From the NCBI GenBank assembly GCA_947503005.1, contig CANNCA010000002.1:682001-746000 (forward strand): a DNA stretch of 64,000 nt, written 5' to 3'. The first letter of the stretch is position 1, and every line of letters starts with the position of its first letter. Below are positions 60,940 through 64,000 of this stretch, piece after piece. The notes beneath the pieces are model-generated. The model was not told where the DNA came from. It made no database searches and saw only the letters and a list, made by a program, of their open reading frames with translations. Origin of the DNA: an uncultured Flavobacteriaceae bacterium. GTDB lineage: Bacteria; Bacteroidota; Bacteroidia; Flavobacteriales; Flavobacteriaceae. The translations under genes and the position numbers were made by a program.

Positions 60940-61275
60940 ATGTTACGTAAACTTGTTGATTACAAAAAGTTAGACCATGAACTGGCTGCTTTATTAATTG
61001 AGACCTATCCTGATGGCTATGGCGACGATGACATCATCACTTTCAGAAATGGAAATGGCGAATTTGTCGAAGCTGTTGAAATTCAAACCAACGATACGCT
61101 TTATCTTGTAAAGATAAGTAAGAGCCTTGCTAGTTTTATTTCCAATTTTGAGGATAACATTGAAAAAGAATTGGAAGATAAGGATGAACCCGTTCTTGAA
61201 GAAGTGGACTCACCAGATTATGAGTCTGAATTCAATACCGATCAAGAATCGGAAGAAGATTCAGATTTCGAATAG
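60940..61275 (+). CDS. Conserved hypothetical, acidic C-terminus
   Basis: ORF of 111 aa with Glu/Asp-rich tail. Confidence 0.75.
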   Translation: MLRKLVDYKKLDHELAALLIETYPDGYGDDDIITFRNGNGEFVEAVEIQTNDTLYLVKISKSLASFISNFEDNIEKELEDKDEPVLEEVDSPDYESEFNTDQESEEDSDFE

Positions 61276-61280
61276 CTTTT

Positions 61281-61799
61281 TTACAAGTAACGTTCACGAA
61301 TGATGTTTCTGTGATGTCGCTGGTGACCACAGATTACAAAACCAAGACCGGCAACGCTCCACTGTAGGTTGCTAGCCATACCGGTGTATCTAAGTTCAGC
61401 TTCGCTTAACCATTTGAAAATGGCAATAGTTGAAGCGCGCACTGTTTTATATTCTTCAATTATACTATCCTTTGACCTGCCTCGTGGGTCATTCTCACGC
61501 ACATAATTATCTTGTTCAAATCCCATAAGCGGTGTTTTATCCTGACGGGAAAAACGAAAGGCACGGTATTGAAAAATTCGTTCTGAATCGATAATATGAA
61601 GTAAGGCCTGTGCAACAGTCCATTTTCCATCGGCGTAAGCATAATTTAGCTTAGCATCGGGAATACTATTGATGAACTTCGGAAAGTTGTCATAACCTTT
61701 CGCCAATTGTTCCATCAAATCGGTTTCATCGTCAAGTGTTGCCAAATAGACCCCATAAAATTGCTCATATTCTTCAACCTGTAAATCTTTCTTTTTCAT
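61281..61799 (-). CDS. DinB superfamily protein
   Basis: WTVAQALLHIIDSERIFQYRAFRFSR...CGHQRHHRNIIRERYL. Confidence 0.88.
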   Translation of the reverse strand: MKKKDLQVEEYEQFYGVYLATLDDETDLMEQLAKGYDNFPKFINSIPDAKLNYAYADGKWTVAQALLHIIDSERIFQYRAFRFSRQDKTPLMGFEQDNYVRENDPRGRSKDSIIEEYKTVRASTIAIFKWLSEAELRYTGMASNLQWSVAGLGFVICGHQRHHRNIIRERYL

Positions 61800-61865
61800 A
61801 GTGCTGTCGTATAAAAAATCCCAAACAAAATTTGAATGGGATTTATTCTAAAAATTGAATTCGGT

Positions 61866-62345
61866 TTATAGTTCGTTGAATATTTTATGCATCAAACGTT
61901 TTTTATCATTGAAACTCTCTTCCAAAGAAATCATTGTTTCTGTTCTGCTGATGCCTTCAATATCATCAATCGTAAAAATTATATTTTTGGCGTGCGTGGT
62001 ATCTCTGGCCCGAATCTTACAAAAAATATTGAACTTTCCGGTCGTGATGTGCGCAATCGTCACATTGGGAATTTCCTCCAAACGTTCCAAAACAAACTTT
62101 GTTTGATGCGTTTTCTCCAGAAATATACCTACATATGCAATGAAAGAATACCCAAGTTTTACATAATCAAGGGTTAACGAAGAACCTTTTATTATTCCGG
62201 CTTCTTCCATCTTTTTCACGCGAACATGAACGGTACCTGCGGAAATTAATAACTTCTTTGCAATATCTGTGAAGGGCGTTCTGGTATTATCAATTAACAT
62301 ATCCAGAATTTGGTGGTCAATTTCGTCTAGTTTCACTTTTGACAT
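61866..62345 (-). CDS. Lrp/AsnC-family transcriptional regulator
   Basis: LDEIDHQILDMLIDNTRTPFTDIAKKLLISAGTVHVRVKKMEEAGII. Confidence 0.95.
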   Translation of the reverse strand: MSKVKLDEIDHQILDMLIDNTRTPFTDIAKKLLISAGTVHVRVKKMEEAGIIKGSSLTLDYVKLGYSFIAYVGIFLEKTHQTKFVLERLEEIPNVTIAHITTGKFNIFCKIRARDTTHAKNIIFTIDDIEGISRTETMISLEESFNDKKRLMHKIFNEL

Positions 62346-62403
62346 ATCAAAATAATTTTTGACAAAAATAATACTTTAAGAAATAAAATGCATGAAATCT
62401 TCT

Positions 62404-62430
62404 GTTTTTGTAACAAAAACGTAACGTTTT
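62404..62430. promoter_or_regulatory. Two overlapping perfect palindromes upstream of the Lrp gene
   Basis: GTTTTTG-TAA-CAAAAAC (62404-62420) and AAAACGT-A-ACGTTTT (62416-62430). Confidence 0.5.
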
Positions 62431-62458
62431 ATTGGATTTGGCGAAATATCTTCAAAAA

Positions 62459-63562
62459 TTAAATATCCAGAAGCTTCCCTAGATTCGCGCTTTTCAAATA
62501 TTCAACATCTTTAGAATTATTAAAGTCATACTCTTGATGACCAAAAAACCCGTCAAGATTTCCACTTTGTTCAATCAAGGGAATGAATGAAATTTTTTTA
62601 TCCTCTAAAACTTCTTCAAATAAAATACCAATGTCTTTCTTTTCGGCTGCTTTGCCAAAAACTACGTTTTTTACCAATACATCAAAAAATTGTTTCCTGT
62701 TTTCCGGGATATCAAAATAGGCTTTGCGTTCATAGTTTCCGATGCTTTTACAGGCAATAACATCAAGAGCTTTGATGAGAGCGTAAAAAATATATTCCCT
62801 TGTTCTTTCACGTTCATAGTCTCTATGAAAATGGCCTGCTTCGAAAAGTATTGTTGGAGTGTTCAACATCTGAAATGTGTCGCCAACGCAATTGGAATTG
62901 AAGGCATCATCGTATCTACCAACTTGACCAGGAATTATTTTTTGTAAAGTTTCGTTCATGGCAGCAATTAGTTGCATACTTACTTTACGTGTCTTTGAAA
63001 TAGTTCTCATAGCATCATGAGCGGGTGCTAGAAAAGATACTGTTGCGGGTTTTGAACTGCCTCCTACGTTATAAATAGTTCGCTGATCATGAAGGTTAAA
63101 ACAAAAATTAGGTTTAAAACTATCAAACTCTGCACGTAATATTTGGCTTTCTGGTTGACTTCTATTTTGTGCATCACGATTTAAATCTATTTGATTGGCA
63201 TTAAAACGAGTATAAGCATTTGCCCCATCAGGATTCAATATCGGTAGAATTCTTATTGTACACTGCTGACGTATCTTCAACGCAGCATCTGTGTTTGAGG
63301 CAAGAAAGTTCATTAGATCTAATACCGCTTTGGTGGTAGTTGATTCATTTCCATGCATTTGGGACCACATAAAAACTCTTTGAACGCCATTACCAATAGT
63401 AACGCTCCTTATAGGTCTGCCCTCAACCGATTTACCCACGGTCTCCACTTCGAAATCACCACCCTTAGTGTTCAAAAAACCAATGATTTGTTCGTTTACA
63501 ACATAACGGCCTTGAATCCGATTTTCTTTTAGTCTATTGTACGTGTCTTTTGAAATAGTCAT
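62459..63562 (-). CDS. M14-family zinc carboxypeptidase
   Basis: WSQMHGNESTTTKAVLDLMNFL...ILPILNPDGANAYTRFNANQIDLNRD...NLHDQRT. Confidence 0.92.
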   Translation of the reverse strand: MTISKDTYNRLKENRIQGRYVVNEQIIGFLNTKGGDFEVETVGKSVEGRPIRSVTIGNGVQRVFMWSQMHGNESTTTKAVLDLMNFLASNTDAALKIRQQCTIRILPILNPDGANAYTRFNANQIDLNRDAQNRSQPESQILRAEFDSFKPNFCFNLHDQRTIYNVGGSSKPATVSFLAPAHDAMRTISKTRKVSMQLIAAMNETLQKIIPGQVGRYDDAFNSNCVGDTFQMLNTPTILFEAGHFHRDYERERTREYIFYALIKALDVIACKSIGNYERKAYFDIPENRKQFFDVLVKNVVFGKAAEKKDIGILFEEVLEDKKISFIPLIEQSGNLDGFFGHQEYDFNNSKDVEYLKSANLGKLLDI

Positions 63563-63696
63563 AACCCGATATAGGATTTCATCAAAAATAGTTCAATATC
63601 ACGGAGTAGGAACAAGACAAACAAAATAATTGAAATCGTTAAAAAAAGAAGGTATAAAACTAGGCGCTCTAACGGCTATTTACTTATTTTGCGACT

Positions 63697-64000
63697 ATGT
63701 TGAAGAAAATTTTCTTTGTCGTTATTCTTATCTTTTCGGCCATTAGTTGTTATCGACCCGAACGAAATTGCGCTGATTTTAAAAATGGCGAATTCATCTT
63801 CACCACCATTGTGGATGGTGAGGAATTAAAAACAACATTCACACGAACAGATGATTTGGAAATTGATTATTTCGAGGGAAAAGTAGATTCTTCTTCTGTT
63901 CGTTGGATAAACGAATGTGAGTACATTGTCAAAAAGCTTCATCCTGATAATAAAGCGGAGGAAAAGCCCATTCACATGAAAATATTGTCCACAACGGATA
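63697..64000 (+). CDS. Small lipoprotein, truncated by the window end
   Basis: MLKKIFFVVILIFSAISCYRPERNCADFKNGEFIFTTIVDGEELKTTFTRTDDLEI, open to the edge. Confidence 0.75.
   Translation, partial: MLKKIFFVVILIFSAISCYRPERNCADFKNGEFIFTTIVDGEELKTTFTRTDDLEIDYFEGKVDSSSVRWINECEYIVKKLHPDNKAEEKPIHMKILSTTD

Overview
A 64 kb stretch of a marine-type Flavobacteriia (Bacteroidota) chromosome. It is gene-dense and mostly housekeeping. The main blocks are: a response-regulator/hybrid-kinase cluster; cysE-cysM; a complete his operon (minus strand, hisG-D-C-B-H-A-[DinB]-F-[GNAT]-IE); an lpxD / lpxC-fabZ / lpxA / efp / lpxD-like / sucD cluster; the type IX secretion regulator porX; tsaE, ald, a proline dehydrogenase, aroB and an Lrp regulator. 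I recognised no rRNA, tRNA, CRISPR array, phage or complete transposon. The signals most worth a second look are: (i) a 75-aa lipoprotein with tandem DIDKSSIVLK decapeptide repeats, two of which are identical in protein but differ at 6 synonymous sites; (ii) an unlisted 17-aa leader peptide (MKNKNTHHHLSTGCQAR) plus terminator upstream of hisG; (iii) a REP-like inverted pair in the same leader; (iv) a T9SS cargo protein whose outer repeat units are identical over 513 bp except for one base, while the middle unit has diverged; (v) an approximately 57-bp upstream motif shared by two unrelated genes; (vi) DinB-like and GNAT genes translationally coupled inside the his operon; (vii) an unlisted 41-aa membrane micropeptide. 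Product names come from recognising translated sequence by eye. No database search was run.
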